DNA from: Synechococcus sp. GFB01
GTDB lineage: Bacteria; Cyanobacteriota; Cyanobacteriia; PCC-6307; Cyanobiaceae
Assembly: GCF_001039265.1 (NCBI RefSeq)
Contig: NZ_LFEK01000012.1
Location: forward strand, 24,842 to 31,742
Length of the DNA: 6,901 bases
Direction of reading: 5' to 3'
The translations under genes and the position numbers were made by a program. The notes beneath the pieces were generated by a model. That model was not told where the DNA came from. It saw only the letters and a list, made by a program, of their open reading frames with translations, and made no database searches. Every line of letters starts with the position of its first letter. Within the stretch, counting starts at the first letter, position 1. Shown here one piece after another: positions 1 through 6,901 of this stretch.

Positions 1-214
<214 letters not shown>

Positions 215-274
215 TCGGCCTGAATCCTCGGGATCCTTCCTGATTCACGGTTCAAATCATCTTCTTTCTCTCCA

Positions 275-763
275 ATGAAGACTCCCCTCACCGAGGCCGT
301 CGCCGCCGCTGATTCCCAGGGCCGCTTCCTCTCCAACACTGAGCTCAACGCCGCCTTCGGTCGTTTCGAGCGCGCCAAGAACGCCCTCGAGGCTGCCAAG
401 GTGCTCACCGCCAATGCCGATTCCCTCGTGAACGGCGCCGCCCAGGCCGTCTACAACAAGTTCCCCTACACCACCCAGATGCAGGGGAGCAACTACGCCT
501 CCGACGCCCGCGGCAAGGCCAAGTGCGCCCGTGACATCGGCTACTACCTCCGCATGGTCACCTACTGCCTCGTGGCTGGTGGCACCGGCCCCATGGATGA
601 GTACCTGATCGCCGGTCTCGACGAGATCAACCGCGCCTTCGAACTCTCCCCCTCCTGGTACGTCGAGGCCCTGAACTACATCAAGGCCAACCACGGCATC
701 TCCGGCGACCCCGGGGTGATCGCCAACAACTACATCGACTACGCCATCGCCGCTCTCGTCTGA
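275..763 (+). CDS. cpcA: Phycocyanin alpha subunit, copy 1
   Basis: Phycocyanin alpha pairs with CpcB to build the (alpha-beta) trimers and hexamers of phycobilisome rods on the outer thylakoid surface. The protein is 162 residues, the normal family length, and starts MKTPLTEAV, a typical CpcA beginning. The motif [11 protein letters not shown] places the single bilin-binding cysteine at residue 84, as expected. The C-terminus ([11 protein letters not shown]) also fits the family. The ATG at 275 lies 60 bases after cpcB in a pyrimidine-rich spacer with no clear Shine-Dalgarno sequence, so translation may be coupled to cpcB. A strong terminator follows within 25 bases. The nucleotide sequence matches copy 2 exactly by eye. 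A phycoerythrocyanin alpha chain (PecA) is less likely, given the overall match to CpcA and the absence of other pec genes. Confidence 0.97.
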   Translation: MKTPLTEAVAAADSQGRFLSNTELNAAFGRFERAKNALEAAKVLTANADSLVNGAAQAVYNKFPYTTQMQGSNYASDARGKAKCARDIGYYLRMVTYCLVAGGTGPMDEYLIAGLDEINRAFELSPSWYVEALNYIKANHGISGDPGVIANNYIDYAIAALV

Positions 764-784
764 TTCACTCAGCGATTGCTTCCC

Positions 785-809
785 AAGGCCCCCCGATGGG
801 GGCCTTTTT
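785..809 (+). terminator. Rho-independent terminator after cpcA copy 1
   Basis: The stem GGCCCCC (787-793) pairs with GGGGGCC (798-804) around the 4-base loop CGAT, and a run of five T follows (805-809). Two A before the stem can extend the pairing. It begins 21 bases after the cpcA stop and is repeated exactly after cpcA copy 2. It should end most cpcBA transcripts while allowing some read-through to the linker gene. Confidence 0.85.
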
Positions 810-835
810 GCTGGGCACGGATCGGCGGCGCGGAA

Positions 836-878
836 AAAGATCGGCCTGAGCTTGATGGTGTAAAGATCGTCAAAGCTC
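836..878. promoter_or_regulatory. Possible regulatory element upstream of the linker gene
   Basis: The spacer between the terminator and the linker gene holds two copies of AAAGATCG, at 836-843 and 862-869, spaced 26 bases apart. An imperfect inverted repeat overlaps them: GAGCTTGA (848-855) against TCAAAGCTC (870-878), pairing with one bulged base. This could be a protein-binding site or an RNA hairpin. I see no convincing -10/-35 pair, and repeats this short can arise by chance. Confidence 0.25.
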
Positions 879-989
879 CTGGCGGCTGCGAGAGGGATTC
901 GCCATAGCCTCAAGACGACGTGTCCGACAGTGCAGCCCTGCCACCGCACTTGAAAGGACCCGCTCTCCTCCCCTGCCAGACCCACCCCA

Positions 990-1841
990 ATGACGCTGGT
1001 CAATGCCTCCTACCTGGGCATCGAGCGCTTTGCCGATGACCGCAACAAGGAGAACTGGGCCATCAGCTCCCAGGAAGACAAAGCGATGCTGATCCGGGCC
1101 GTGTACAGACAGGTGCTCGGCAACCAATATGTGATGGACAGCGAACGTCTCACCCAGGCAGAGTCACTGTTCAAGAACGGCTACCTGAGTGTGCGCGAGT
1201 TCGTGCGCAGTGTTGCCAAGAGCGGCCTCTACCGGAGCCGGTTCTTCGAGAACTGCAACCCGTATCACTTCATCGAGCTCAACCACAAGCACCTGCTCGG
1301 TCGCGCGCCACAGAACAAGGCCGAGATGCTGCACCACTTCACGATCCTGCAGGAGCAGGGTGTGGACGCCGAAATCGATTCCTACATCGACAGCGCTGAG
1401 TATCAGGCGCGCTTCGGTGAGGAAACCGTGCCCTACCTGCATGGCTGGGATTACTCCAGAGGTCATGAAGGCCGGCAGTTCTCCTGGCTGATGCAACTGG
1501 CCCGGGGTGTGGCCGCCTCTGTGAAGGGCGATCCAGCCGGCACCCAGTTCAAGCTCGGCGCCGCACTCCACCAGGACCGGGCCGTACCGGTGGTGAGCCC
1601 CAGCGCCGGCACGGCCGCCAGCCAGCCAGCTTCGATTGCCGCCTCCGCAATCACCACCATGGCCCAGGGCATCGGCCAGAAGGCACGGGTCTATCGGGTG
1701 GAAGTGAGTGGGCTCAACAACTACCGGCTGCACAAGCGTGCCAACACCGTGCGCTTCGTGACCTTCGACAAGATGCTGGAGGCCCAGCAGACGATCCACC
1801 GTCAGGGCGGCAGGGTCACCAGCGTGACGCCGGTGAACTGA
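990..1841 (+). CDS. cpcC: Phycobilisome rod linker polypeptide (phycocyanin-associated, CpcC type)
   Basis: This is a rod linker that sits inside phycobiliprotein hexamers and joins them into rods. The protein is 283 residues. Residues about 20-150 form the phycobilisome linker domain (family PF00427), recognisable by IRAVYRQVLGNQYVM, SERLTQAES, SVREFVRSVAKS, ELNHKHLLGRAP and DSYIDSAEYQARFG. A segment rich in Ala, Ser and Pro follows (about 195-228). A small CpcD-type capping domain (PF01383) ends the protein (about 232-281), marked by ARVYRVEVSG and the closing GGRVTSVTP. This two-domain form is typical of CpcC. The middle part (FFENCNPY, LQEQG, PYLHGWDYS) reminds me of phycoerythrin-associated linkers of marine Synechococcus, so assignment to CpcC1, CpcC2 or another paralogue is uncertain. 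The ATG at 990 has no nearby Shine-Dalgarno. The gene lies between two cpcBA sets with terminators on both sides. Confidence 0.93.
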   Translation: MTLVNASYLGIERFADDRNKENWAISSQEDKAMLIRAVYRQVLGNQYVMDSERLTQAESLFKNGYLSVREFVRSVAKSGLYRSRFFENCNPYHFIELNHKHLLGRAPQNKAEMLHHFTILQEQGVDAEIDSYIDSAEYQARFGEETVPYLHGWDYSRGHEGRQFSWLMQLARGVAASVKGDPAGTQFKLGAALHQDRAVPVVSPSAGTAASQPASIAASAITTMAQGIGQKARVYRVEVSGLNNYRLHKRANTVRFVTFDKMLEAQQTIHRQGGRVTSVTPVN

Positions 1842-1876
1842 GCCGCAGAACCAGCAACACTGCACATCCAATCGCA

Positions 1877-1915
1877 CCCCGGTGTCCAGCTGCATGCTGG
1901 GCACCGGGGCTTTTT
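1877..1915 (+). terminator. Strong rho-independent terminator after the linker gene
   Basis: A 14-pair stem, CCCCGGTGTCCAGC (1877-1890) with GCTGGGCACCGGGG (1896-1909), has a single G-U pair and the loop TGCAT. After one C comes a run of five T (1911-1915). It starts 35 bases past the linker stop. It should separate the first transcription unit from the second cpcBA set, which implies that the latter has its own promoter. Confidence 0.9.
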
Positions 1916-2094
1916 GTTCAGCCGGGCTTGCTGCCATCAAACCGGCTGACAGAGGGAAAGCCGGCGAGCGAACCAGCCGGTGACCCTTTGTGAAGCGATG
2001 GCGATCACGCCACGGACTTTCAGAACAATGGTGTCGTGCTTTGCACACCTTGTCCACCCTCCCCGACTCCCCCGTCGAGAACAGGAGCTCTTCA
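1916..2094 (+). promoter_or_regulatory. Presumed promoter and 5' leader of the second cpc operon
   Basis: This gene-free stretch lies between the strong terminator and cpcB copy 2, so a promoter is expected here. I could not identify a convincing -35/-10 pair; AACAAT at 2024-2029 is a weak -10 candidate without a matching -35 box. A 7-base inverted repeat, ACCGGCT (1941-1947) and AGCCGGT (1975-1981), could be an operator or a leader hairpin. The assignment rests on context. Confidence 0.45.
2083..2087 (+). promoter_or_regulatory. Ribosome binding site of cpcB copy 2
   Basis: AGGAG lies 7 bases before the ATG at 2095, good Shine-Dalgarno spacing. It sets the start of cpcB copy 2 at 2095 rather than at the upstream in-frame GTG (1990). 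The resulting N-terminus, [18 protein letters not shown], is the standard beginning of CpcB. Neither cpcA copy nor the linker gene has a comparable site. Confidence 0.8.
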
Positions 2095-2612
<518 letters not shown>

Positions 2613-2672
2613 TCGGCCTGAATCCTCGGGATCCTTCCTGATTCACGGTTCAAATCATCTTCTTTCTCTCCA

Positions 2673-3161
2673 ATGAAGACTCCCCTCACCGAGGCCGTCG
2701 CCGCCGCTGATTCCCAGGGCCGCTTCCTCTCCAACACTGAGCTCAACGCCGCCTTCGGTCGTTTCGAGCGCGCCAAGAACGCCCTCGAGGCTGCCAAGGT
2801 GCTCACCGCCAATGCCGATTCCCTCGTGAACGGCGCCGCCCAGGCCGTCTACAACAAGTTCCCCTACACCACCCAGATGCAGGGGAGCAACTACGCCTCC
2901 GACGCCCGCGGCAAGGCCAAGTGCGCCCGTGACATCGGCTACTACCTCCGCATGGTCACCTACTGCCTCGTGGCTGGTGGCACCGGCCCCATGGATGAGT
3001 ACCTGATCGCCGGTCTCGACGAGATCAACCGCGCCTTCGAACTCTCCCCCTCCTGGTACGTCGAGGCCCTGAACTACATCAAGGCCAACCACGGCATCTC
3101 CGGCGACCCCGGGGTGATCGCCAACAACTACATCGACTACGCCATCGCCGCTCTCGTCTGA
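2673..3161 (+). CDS. cpcA: Phycocyanin alpha subunit, copy 2
   Basis: This is a second cpcA encoding the same 162-residue alpha subunit as copy 1, with the bilin-binding Cys84 in [11 protein letters not shown]. The coding sequence, the 60-base spacer before it and the terminator after it match copy 1 exactly by eye, at an offset of 2398 bases. It starts 60 bases after cpcB copy 2, and cpcE follows 85 bases after it, so its product lies next to the genes of its own chromophore lyase. If translation here depends on ribosomes arriving from cpcB, the frameshift upstream would reduce it, because premature termination occurs about 175 bases before this start. Confidence 0.97.
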   Translation: MKTPLTEAVAAADSQGRFLSNTELNAAFGRFERAKNALEAAKVLTANADSLVNGAAQAVYNKFPYTTQMQGSNYASDARGKAKCARDIGYYLRMVTYCLVAGGTGPMDEYLIAGLDEINRAFELSPSWYVEALNYIKANHGISGDPGVIANNYIDYAIAALV

Positions 3162-3182
3162 TTCACTCAGCGATTGCTTCCC

Positions 3183-3207
3183 AAGGCCCCCCGATGGGGG
3201 CCTTTTT
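3183..3207 (+). terminator. Rho-independent terminator between cpcA copy 2 and cpcE
   Basis: This is an exact second copy of the hairpin after cpcA copy 1: GGCCCCC (3185-3191), loop CGAT, GGGGGCC (3196-3202), then five T (3203-3207). It lies 40 bases before the cpcE start. The lyase genes must therefore be expressed by read-through or from a promoter in the short gap, which would keep a catalytic lyase far below the abundant structural subunits. Confidence 0.85.
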
Positions 3208-3246
3208 GCTGACCTGCGATCATCGAAGCTCCGTTCTGCCGAGTCC

Positions 3247-4071
3247 ATGGCAGCTTCCGCTCAGGAACCCCGCGCCGGTGAGCCGATCAGCGAAGCCGAG
3301 GCGATCGAGCGCCTGCGCCAGACCAGCGACCCGTCACAGCAGTACTACGGGGCCTGGTGGCTGGGCCGAATGCGGAGCCGACACCCGGAGGCCGTGCCGC
3401 TGCTGCGCCTCGCCCTGCGCCAGCGCAAGCCACGCGATCCGGGAGCCGGCGTCGAGGAGAACGCCGTGGCCCGCAATGCCGCGCGCGCCCTCGGCAAGTT
3501 GGCGCCGGCCGCTCACGACGCCATTCCCGATCTGCTCGCCACCCTCGAGGATGCCGACCATGGCCTCCGGGAAGCGGCGGCCCGTGCCCTCGGAGAACTC
3601 CGCGCCGAAGCGGCCGTGCCAGCGCTGTGCCGCCGGCTCGCCAGCGGTCCGGGGGTAGCCGGAGCACTCGAACCCGGTACGCCGCGGCTGAAGGAGCCCT
3701 GCGAGGCCCTGCTGGAGGCCCTGGGCGACATCGGCATCCGCAGCGCGGCGGTTGTGGGGGTAGTGGAGCCATTCGTGAATCATGAGCGGCCGCTGATCCG
3801 CAGCGCCGCCGCCCGCACCCTGCTGCAGCTCAGCGGCGAGGAGCGCTGGGGCCAGCTGCTGCTGGAGCTGCTGGAGCACCCCCAGCTGCAGGTGCGCCGC
3901 GCCGCCCTGATGGACCTCGGTGCCGCCGGCTGGCGACCGGCGCTCGAGGCGATCCGCCACACCCTGGCGGAGAACAGCCTCAAGCTGATCGCCCTGCGGG
4001 GCCTGGTGGAGCAGGGCCGCGGCGAACCGGGCGAAGCAGCCCTGCTGGCCTGCATGGATGCCCTGCTGTGA
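3247..4071 (+). CDS. cpcE: Phycocyanobilin:CpcA lyase, subunit CpcE
   Basis: CpcE with CpcF forms the heterodimeric lyase that attaches phycocyanobilin to Cys84 of CpcA. The protein is 274 residues, normal for the family, and is made of HEAT-like helical repeats. Visible features include QQYYGAWWLGRMR (about 31-43), repeat units with ARNAARALGKL (about 75-85) and LREAAARALGEL (107-118), a further repeat with LIRSAAARTLLQL (183-195), and the conserved NSLKLIALRGL near the C-terminus (243-253). The ATG at 3247 has no strong Shine-Dalgarno. A terminator precedes the gene, and its stop overlaps the cpcF start. PecE or another E/F-type lyase is possible, but the neighbouring cpcA favours CpcE. Confidence 0.93.
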   Translation: MAASAQEPRAGEPISEAEAIERLRQTSDPSQQYYGAWWLGRMRSRHPEAVPLLRLALRQRKPRDPGAGVEENAVARNAARALGKLAPAAHDAIPDLLATLEDADHGLREAAARALGELRAEAAVPALCRRLASGPGVAGALEPGTPRLKEPCEALLEALGDIGIRSAAVVGVVEPFVNHERPLIRSAAARTLLQLSGEERWGQLLLELLEHPQLQVRRAALMDLGAAGWRPALEAIRHTLAENSLKLIALRGLVEQGRGEPGEAALLACMDALL

Positions 4072-4733
4072 GTGACATGGAGCCGGAGAACCTGAGTACG
4101 CATCCGATCAGCGCCCTGATCGAGGCCGTACAGCAGGCCATCAGCAGCGAAGCGCTGCTGATGGCCACCCGGCAACTGGCCTGCTGCGGCGAGGCTGCGG
4201 CGGCTCCCGTGCTGGTGGAGGTGCTGGGCTTCAACAATCCCGGCGCCGCGGTGGCCGCCGTGGATGGGCTGATCGCCCTGGGGCCGGCAGCCGTGGAGGC
4301 GCTGCTGGAGCTCGATCCGGAGAATTACGGTGCACGAGCCTGGGCCGTGCGAGCCCTCGCCGGGATCGGTGACGTGCGTGGTCTCGATGTCCTGATCGAT
4401 GCCCTCGGCAGCGACGTGGCTGCCAGCGTGAGACGCGCGGCAGCCAAGGGTCTGGGCAGCCTGAAGCTGGCACCGCTGCCCGCGCCTCTCAGGCAGGCGA
4501 TCGGCGCGCGCTGCCTGGCGGCCCTGGAGGCGGCCACCGGGGATGGCGAGTGGGTGGTGCGCTATGCGGTGGCGGTGGGTCTGGAGAGCCTGGCGCCGCA
4601 CCTGGATCCGCCCTCGCAGCACTGGCAACGGGCCGAGGCAAGCCTGGTGAGACTCAGCCAAGCCGCCGAAGGCAACCCTCGGGTGGTTCAGCTCAGAGCC
4701 AGCCTGGCCCTCAGCCGTCTGCGCCGATCATGA
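4068..4733 (+). CDS. cpcF: Phycocyanobilin:CpcA lyase, subunit CpcF
   Basis: CpcF is the partner of CpcE in attaching the bilin to the alpha subunit. The protein is 221 residues, about the usual size. It shows HEAT-like repeats and family signatures: LGFNNPGAAVAAVDGLIALG (53-72), ENYGARAWAVRALAGIGD (85-102), VRRAAAKGLGSL (121-132) and EWVVRYAVAVGLESLA (161-176). The start chosen is the GTG at 4068, which overlaps the cpcE stop by four bases (GTGA), indicating translational coupling and equimolar synthesis. The in-frame ATG at 4077 is an alternative that would shorten the protein by three residues. The stop overlaps the start of the next gene in the same way. RpcE/RpcF-type or PecF lyases are alternatives that I consider less likely. 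Confidence 0.92.
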   Translation: MSDMEPENLSTHPISALIEAVQQAISSEALLMATRQLACCGEAAAAPVLVEVLGFNNPGAAVAAVDGLIALGPAAVEALLELDPENYGARAWAVRALAGIGDVRGLDVLIDALGSDVAASVRRAAAKGLGSLKLAPLPAPLRQAIGARCLAALEAATGDGEWVVRYAVAVGLESLAPHLDPPSQHWQRAEASLVRLSQAAEGNPRVVQLRASLALSRLRRS

Positions 4734-5242
4734 CCACCCACCCGCGGCCCCCTCAGCGGATCCTGTTCGTCTGCCTCGGCAACATCTGCCGCTCGCCAGC
4801 CGCTGAGGGGGTCTTTCTGCATCGGCTGGCACGTGAGGGGCTGGATGCTCACTTCGTTGTGGATTCGGCGGGCACCGGAGGCTGGCACGTGGGCAAGCCA
4901 GCCGACAGCCGCATGCGGGCCGCAGCTGCCCGACGGGGCATCACCCTGCCCAGCCGGGCCCGGCAGCTCGATCTCGCCGACCTCACGGCCTTCGACCGCA
5001 TCCTCACGATGGATGCCGACAACCTGGCCCAGGTACGCGCCCTGGCCAGCCAGCTGGGCCCGACCCCTGGCCTGGCACGGATCGAGCCGATGGTGCGGCA
5101 CTGCCGGCGCTTCCAGGCCAGGGAGGTGCCGGACCCCTACTACGGCGGGGCCGAGGGGTTCGAGCAGGTGCTCGATCTGCTGGAGGACGCCTGCGGCGGG
5201 CTGCTGGAGGAGCTGCTGCAGAGCGATCTCCGGGGCCTCTGA
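4730..5242 (+). CDS. Low-molecular-weight protein tyrosine phosphatase
   Basis: This is a cytoplasmic phosphatase of the small, arsenate-reductase-like fold that removes phosphate from tyrosine residues. It is 170 residues, close to the family length of about 155-165. The signature CLGNICRSP gives the CX5R phosphate loop, with nucleophile Cys15 and Arg21. VDSAGTGGWHVG (44-55) is the second conserved stretch. VPDPYYGG (133-140) carries the general acid, Asp135, followed by the tyrosine pair typical of active phosphatases. The start is the ATG at 4730, overlapping the cpcF stop as ATGA. The same frame is open upstream, but those bases are coding for CpcF. Tight coupling to the lyase genes suggests co-expression with phycobilisome genes. 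The substrate is unknown from sequence. Arsenate reductase is disfavoured because of the DPYYGG motif. Confidence 0.93.
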   Translation: MTTHPRPPQRILFVCLGNICRSPAAEGVFLHRLAREGLDAHFVVDSAGTGGWHVGKPADSRMRAAAARRGITLPSRARQLDLADLTAFDRILTMDADNLAQVRALASQLGPTPGLARIEPMVRHCRRFQAREVPDPYYGGAEGFEQVLDLLEDACGGLLEELLQSDLRGL

Positions 5243-5290
5243 CGGCACAACGGCAGGCCACCGTGGCCCGCCTCCGGGACGGCCATCCGC

Positions 5291-6853
5291 TCAGGGGGAC
5301 GGCCAGACCTCCTCAGGAACCCTTTGGCGGAAGAGATCCACCAGCGCCTGAATCACACTCGCAATCGTCATGCCATCGGTGACGAGCTCCTCCGCATCCG
5401 CAGCCATCCGCAGAGGCGCCACCTCGCGGCTGGAATCCAGCCGGTCACGCTCGGCGATCTGATGCTCCAGCTCCGACAGCGGCGGCACCGCAAAGCCGCG
5501 CTGCTCGAGATCGAGAGCCCGGCGACGGGCCCGCTCGGCCGTGGTGGCCGTGAGGAACACCTTCAGTTCCGCATCAGGGAACACGGCCGTACCGATGTCC
5601 CGTCCCTCGGCCACCAGCCCGCCGCGGCGGCCCATCGCCTGCTGCTGAGCAGTGAGAGCCTCCCGCACGCAGCCGAGGGCCGCCACCAGCGACACCTGGG
5701 CCGTGACCTCCGGGCTGCGGATCGCCGTGGTCACGTCGTGGCCGTTGATGCGCACCAGCTGCTCGCCGTCGCGGCCGGCGCTGAGCTGCAGGTCGAGGTC
5801 GGCCAGCAGGGACCCCACGGCGTCGGGGTCGTCGGGGGCGACGCCATGGCGCTGCACCCACCAGGTCACGGCCCGGTACATGGCACCGGTATCGAGATAG
5901 ATCAGTCCCAGGCGCCGCGCGAAGGCTCTGGTGACGGTGCTCTTGCCGGCTCCCGCCGGTCCATCAATGGCAACGATCGGCGAGCGGCTCATCAACAGGG
6001 TGTGATCGATCAGACGGGTCGCCCCGCAATGCACAGCAGCCGCCAGCAGGATCAGCCCCGCTGGGAGCGGCTCCGCCGGCGGCAGCGGCACCAGGCTATG
6101 GGCCCACACCAGCTCCACATAATCCACCACCAGGCCAGCGCCCTGAAGCTGGCCTTGCACCCCGCTGACCAGCTCGTGAACAGGGCGGCGCGGCTCCAGC
6201 AGCCAGCGACGGCGCGCCTCGGCCAGAGCCTGGGGCAGGCTGAGGGCCTGCCGGCGCTCGGCAGCGGTGAGGTAGCGGTTGCGGGAGCTGCAGGCCAGGC
6301 CATCGGCCTCGCGCACGGTCGCCACCGACTCGACCACCAGGGGCAGGCCCAGATCGTTGACCAGACGACGCAGGATCACCAGCTGCTGCCAGTCCTTCTC
6401 CCCAAGGAACAGCCGCTGGGGCCGCACCAGCGCCAGGAGGCGGGCCACCACGGTGGCCACCCCGTCGAAATGACCCGGCCGGCTGCGGCCGCAGAGCACC
6501 GCCTGCAGCGACGCCGGCGGACTCAGCCGGGTGATCTCCTCAGATCCGCCCGGCTGCATCTCCGCCACGCTGGGTGCCCAGAACAGGGCTGCGCCAGCTG
6601 CAGCGGCCACCGCCTGATCAGCCTCCAGGCTGCGCGGGTAGCGCTCGAAATCCTCAGCCGGGCCGAACTGCAGAGGATTCACATACACGCTGACCACAAC
6701 AAGGGGCTCAGCGTCAGCCAACGGACGGGCGGCCCTGCGGATCAGCTGAGCGTGCCCGTCATGGAGCGCCCCCATGGTGGGGACGAAATGCACCGGTCGG
6801 CTCTGGCGGCACCGCCAGGCACGCAGGGCGGCCAGCGACTGCAGACACTCCAT
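5291..6853 (-). CDS. panC/cmk: Bifunctional pantothenate synthetase / cytidylate kinase
   Basis: This is a fusion of two enzymes, a form common in cyanobacteria and about the usual length (520 residues). The N-terminal part (about 1-285) is pantoate-beta-alanine ligase, which makes pantothenate from pantoate, beta-alanine and ATP. It shows the HIGH-like motif PTMGALHDGH (25-34), GHFDGVATVV (127-136), LFLGEKDWQQ (148-157) and SSRNRYL (189-195). The C-terminal part (about 291-515) is CMP kinase, with P-loop GPAGAGKST (298-306), LDTGAMYRA (320-328), GRDIGTAVFPDAELKVFLTA (417-436) and RDRLDSSREVAPLRMA (469-484). The ATG at 6853 is the preferred start, and a TTG at 6859 would add two residues. The frame remains open to the window edge, so a start further upstream cannot be excluded. 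It converges on the phosphatase gene with 48 bases between the stops and is probably a housekeeping neighbour. Confidence 0.95.
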   Translation of the reverse strand: MECLQSLAALRAWRCRQSRPVHFVPTMGALHDGHAQLIRRAARPLADAEPLVVVSVYVNPLQFGPAEDFERYPRSLEADQAVAAAAGAALFWAPSVAEMQPGGSEEITRLSPPASLQAVLCGRSRPGHFDGVATVVARLLALVRPQRLFLGEKDWQQLVILRRLVNDLGLPLVVESVATVREADGLACSSRNRYLTAAERRQALSLPQALAEARRRWLLEPRRPVHELVSGVQGQLQGAGLVVDYVELVWAHSLVPLPPAEPLPAGLILLAAAVHCGATRLIDHTLLMSRSPIVAIDGPAGAGKSTVTRAFARRLGLIYLDTGAMYRAVTWWVQRHGVAPDDPDAVGSLLADLDLQLSAGRDGEQLVRINGHDVTTAIRSPEVTAQVSLVAALGCVREALTAQQQAMGRRGGLVAEGRDIGTAVFPDAELKVFLTATTAERARRRALDLEQRGFAVPPLSELEHQIAERDRLDSSREVAPLRMAADAEELVTDGMTIASVIQALVDLFRQRVPEEVWPSP

Positions 6854-6882
6854 GGCCAAACGTTCAAAGTCATCGAAAACCC

Positions 6883-6901
6883 ATCCGCCAGGCTGGCGGA
6901 T
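6883..6901. repeat. Perfect inverted repeat upstream of panC/cmk
   Basis: ATCCGCCA (6883-6890) and TGGCGGAT (6894-6901) form an 8-pair stem with a 3-base loop at the window edge. On the minus strand the stem is followed by GGGTTTTCG, so it could be a weak terminator of a gene further upstream or a hairpin in the panC/cmk leader. The T run is short and not directly at the stem, and the neighbouring sequence is not visible. Confidence 0.4.

Noticed and set aside
257..1003. Long open frame on the minus strand opposite cpcA (and its twin at 2655-3248).
   Set aside because: It is antisense to a clearly coding cpcA, is rich in Gly and Val as expected from a GC-rich complement, and shows no recognisable domain.
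1990..2094. Extended N-terminus of cpcB copy 2 starting at the in-frame GTG at 1990.
   Set aside because: The ATG at 2095 has a good Shine-Dalgarno and gives the standard CpcB N-terminus. The extension resembles no part of the family.
3780..4661. 293-residue open frame on the minus strand opposite cpcE and cpcF.
   Set aside because: It is antisense to two genes with clear family signatures, and its composition looks like a GC-rich shadow frame.
4550..4729. N-terminal extension of the tyrosine phosphatase by about 60 residues.
   Set aside because: These bases encode the C-terminus of CpcF in another frame, and the extension would exceed the family length. The ATG at 4730 overlapping the cpcF stop is the natural start.
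5243..5290. Hairpin GGCCA/TGGCC at 5256-5268 as a shared terminator for the convergent genes.
   Set aside because: The stem is only five to six pairs and has no T run on either side, so it does not support a terminator call.

Overview
The window is a GC-rich stretch of a cyanobacterial genome carrying the phycocyanin (phycobilisome rod) locus. The gene content (cpcB, cpcA, a rod linker, the bilin lyase cpcE/cpcF), the fused panC-cmk gene and the high GC suggest a Synechococcus/Cyanobium-type picocyanobacterium. Two phycocyanin gene sets and no visible phycoerythrin gene would fit a green, phycocyanin-rich strain. The organism assignment is inference from gene families remembered, not from a search.

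Layout, plus strand: the 3' end of a first cpcB (to 214), cpcA copy 1 (275-763), a rho-independent terminator (785-809), a rod linker gene of the cpcC type (990-1841), a second strong terminator (1877-1915), a roughly 180-base leader, cpcB copy 2 (2095-2612), cpcA copy 2 (2673-3161), the same terminator again (3183-3207), cpcE (3247-4071), cpcF (4068-4733) and a low-molecular-weight protein tyrosine phosphatase (4730-5242). The last three genes overlap by 4 bases at each junction. On the minus strand, convergent with these, is a fused pantothenate synthetase/cytidylate kinase gene (6853-5291), which looks like the housekeeping border of the pigment locus.

Bases 1-813 and 2399-3211 are, by eye, an exact direct repeat covering the end of cpcB, the spacer, all of cpcA and the terminator. 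The two cpcA genes therefore make the same protein. cpcB copy 2 has lost one base between 2332 and 2333, three codons before the chromophore Cys82. As written it encodes a 133-residue dead-end product rather than a 172-residue beta subunit. Whether this is a real mutation or an assembly or sequencing error in a near-identical repeat cannot be decided from the window, and the matching site of copy 1 lies just off the left edge.

How the genes work together: CpcB and CpcA form phycocyanin hexamers, the linker organises them into rods, and CpcE/CpcF attaches the bilin to Cys84 of CpcA. The phosphatase appears translationally coupled to the lyase. PanC-CMK belongs to coenzyme A and nucleotide metabolism and is not expected to take part in light harvesting. 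I found no clearly undescribed system. The most notable points are the broken second cpcB, the exact duplication, the terminator placed before the lyase genes, and the phosphatase coupled to them.
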